Source: Hymenobacter sedentarius
Lineage (GTDB): Bacteria > Bacteroidota > Bacteroidia > Cytophagales > Hymenobacteraceae
Length of the DNA: 64,000 bases
Assembly (NCBI RefSeq): GCF_001507645.1
Contig: NZ_CP013909.1
Span: 1,798,001-1,862,000, forward strand
Reading direction: 5' to 3'
Within the stretch, counting starts at the first letter, position 1; each line of letters opens with the position of its first letter. Both the position numbers and the translations under genes were made by a program. Below the pieces are notes generated by a model. That model had not been told where the DNA came from, searched no databases, and saw only the letters and a program-made list of their open reading frames with translations. Of this stretch, positions 63,301-64,000 are shown piece after piece.

Positions 63301-63864
63301 ATGACAACTGAAACCGACACCACCCGCGAAGCGGCGCGCCTGCAGGCGCTCAAGCGCTACAACATCCTGGATACGCCGGAAGACGGCAGCATGAACCGCC
63401 TGACGGGGCTGGCAGCCAAAGTCTTTAACATGCCCATTGCCCTCATCAGCCTAGTGGACGAAGACCGCATCTGGTTTAAGTCGCGCTACGGGCTGGATGC
63501 GGAGCAGATTGACCGTGACCCCGGCCTCTGTGCCTCGGCCATTCTTTCCGATGAAGTATACATAGTGGAGGATGCCCGCCAGGACCCGCGCACGCTGGCC
63601 AACCCGTTGGTGGCGGGCGAGTTCGGCTTGCGGTTTTATGCCGCGGCGCCGCTGCAGACCCACGACGGTCACCAGCTGGGTACGTTCTGTGTCATCGACC
63701 AGAAGCAGCGCTACCTGAACGAAGCCCAAAAGCTGATTCTGCAGGACATGGCGGCTATTGCCATGGACGAGATTGAGCTGCGCCTGGCCGCGCGGCTGGC
63801 CGCGCAGGAAAATGCCCGGCAACTGGATGAATTGCGGCAGCAACTGGCCGACAAGGCGAAGTAA
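63301..63864 (+). CDS. GAF domain protein
   Basis: 187 residues from ATG 63301. RLQALKRYNILDTPEDGSMN begins the domain; FNMPIALISLVDEDRIWFKS, DPGLCASAIL, LRFYAAAPLQTHDGHQLG and TFCVIDQKQR follow, with a C-terminal helix rich in Ala/Glu/Arg. This N-terminal YNILDTPED pattern often precedes kinases or cyclases, but here the protein ends after GAF. An earlier in-frame start at 63271 is not needed. Confidence 0.9.
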   Translation: MTTETDTTREAARLQALKRYNILDTPEDGSMNRLTGLAAKVFNMPIALISLVDEDRIWFKSRYGLDAEQIDRDPGLCASAILSDEVYIVEDARQDPRTLANPLVAGEFGLRFYAAAPLQTHDGHQLGTFCVIDQKQRYLNEAQKLILQDMAAIAMDEIELRLAARLAAQENARQLDELRQQLADKAK

Positions 63865-63908
63865 GCAGCAAGTGCGGGAAAGCAGGCCTTGGGTGGCCAG
63901 GGGGACGC

Positions 63909-64000
63909 TTAGGGCAATTGCCGCAGCCAGTCCTGGGCCGTTTCTTCGGAGTCGAACAGACGGTAGGTAAGGGCGGCGGCCTTGGCCTCAGACATTATCT
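63909..64000 (-). CDS. C-terminal part of a small STAS-like protein (cut by window edge)
   Basis: The open frame enters from beyond 64000 and ends at TAA 63909: ALTYRLFDSEETAQDWLRQL. The tail resembles the C-terminus of the 62019-62435 protein (FETEAEATAWIE). An ATG at 63995 is in frame but probably internal. Confidence 0.45.
   Translation of the reverse strand, partial: IMSEAKAAALTYRLFDSEETAQDWLRQLP

Noticed and set aside
63048..63311. 87-residue open frame in the 63-kb intergenic region
   Set aside because: Cys/Trp/Ser-rich without any pattern, and it overlaps the true GAF start.

Overview
The window looks like chromosomal DNA of a Hymenobacter-like member of the Bacteroidota (order Cytophagales). 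The evidence is high GC content, type IX secretion (Por) C-terminal sorting domains on secreted proteases, the Bacteroidota -33 TTTG / -7 TAnnTTTG promoter pattern upstream of many genes, a DUF4295 gene between rpmG and ftsY, and RagB-free but typical Cytophagales small families such as DUF5522. The genus is an inference; no marker here proves it.

Layout. Positions 1-30 kb are mostly ordinary core and metabolic genes: a partial class I HMG-CoA reductase, a phytanoyl-CoA dioxygenase-like enzyme, an SDR oxidoreductase, two PAP2-type phosphatases, an M20 amidohydrolase, two tandem thermolysin-like (M4) secreted proteases sharing a 341-bp identical block, a methylguanine-DNA methyltransferase, a GH1-like hydrolase, two tandem CDF metal transporters, an amino-acid permease, hemB, a D-amino-acid-oxidase-type enzyme, rocD, and a ribosomal protein block (rpmB, then a secreted aminopeptidase P, then rpmG-DUF4295-ftsY).

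Positions 30-54 kb are accessory DNA. It starts at a tRNA-Asn gene followed by three 12-bp tandem repeats and a tyrosine integrase broken by two in-frame stops. It then carries a nuclease, small unknown genes, two ~150-bp MITE-like elements, a mercury module (truncated ArsR regulator, merTP fusion, cysteine-rich protein), a TlpA-like thioredoxin broken by one stop, and a sulfur/persulfide operon (ArsR regulator with two matching 28-bp operator sites, sulfite exporter, persulfide dioxygenase-rhodanese, rhodanese, two YeeE/YedE halves, a broken cytochrome c, an MFS transporter). Phage remnants follow: a frameshifted RecE-like nuclease, DUF3846, small unknown genes behind a promoter with an operator inside it, an IS110 transposase, and a holin/endolysin-like pair. 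Many genes in this block are decaying.

Positions 54-64 kb hold a DUF72 protein and a signalling neighbourhood: two adjacent TPR-containing sensor histidine kinases, three small single-GAF proteins, a four-helix copper-storage-like protein and two small proteins with related C-termini, one of them cut by the window edge.

Intergenic DNA is rich in palindromic repeats: a 38-bp-arm repeat at 13.7 kb, a GTCATGCTGA-type family at 26.7 and 44.9 kb, and three copies of an AAACGAGCGG hairpin at 53.7, 55.1 and 60.1 kb.
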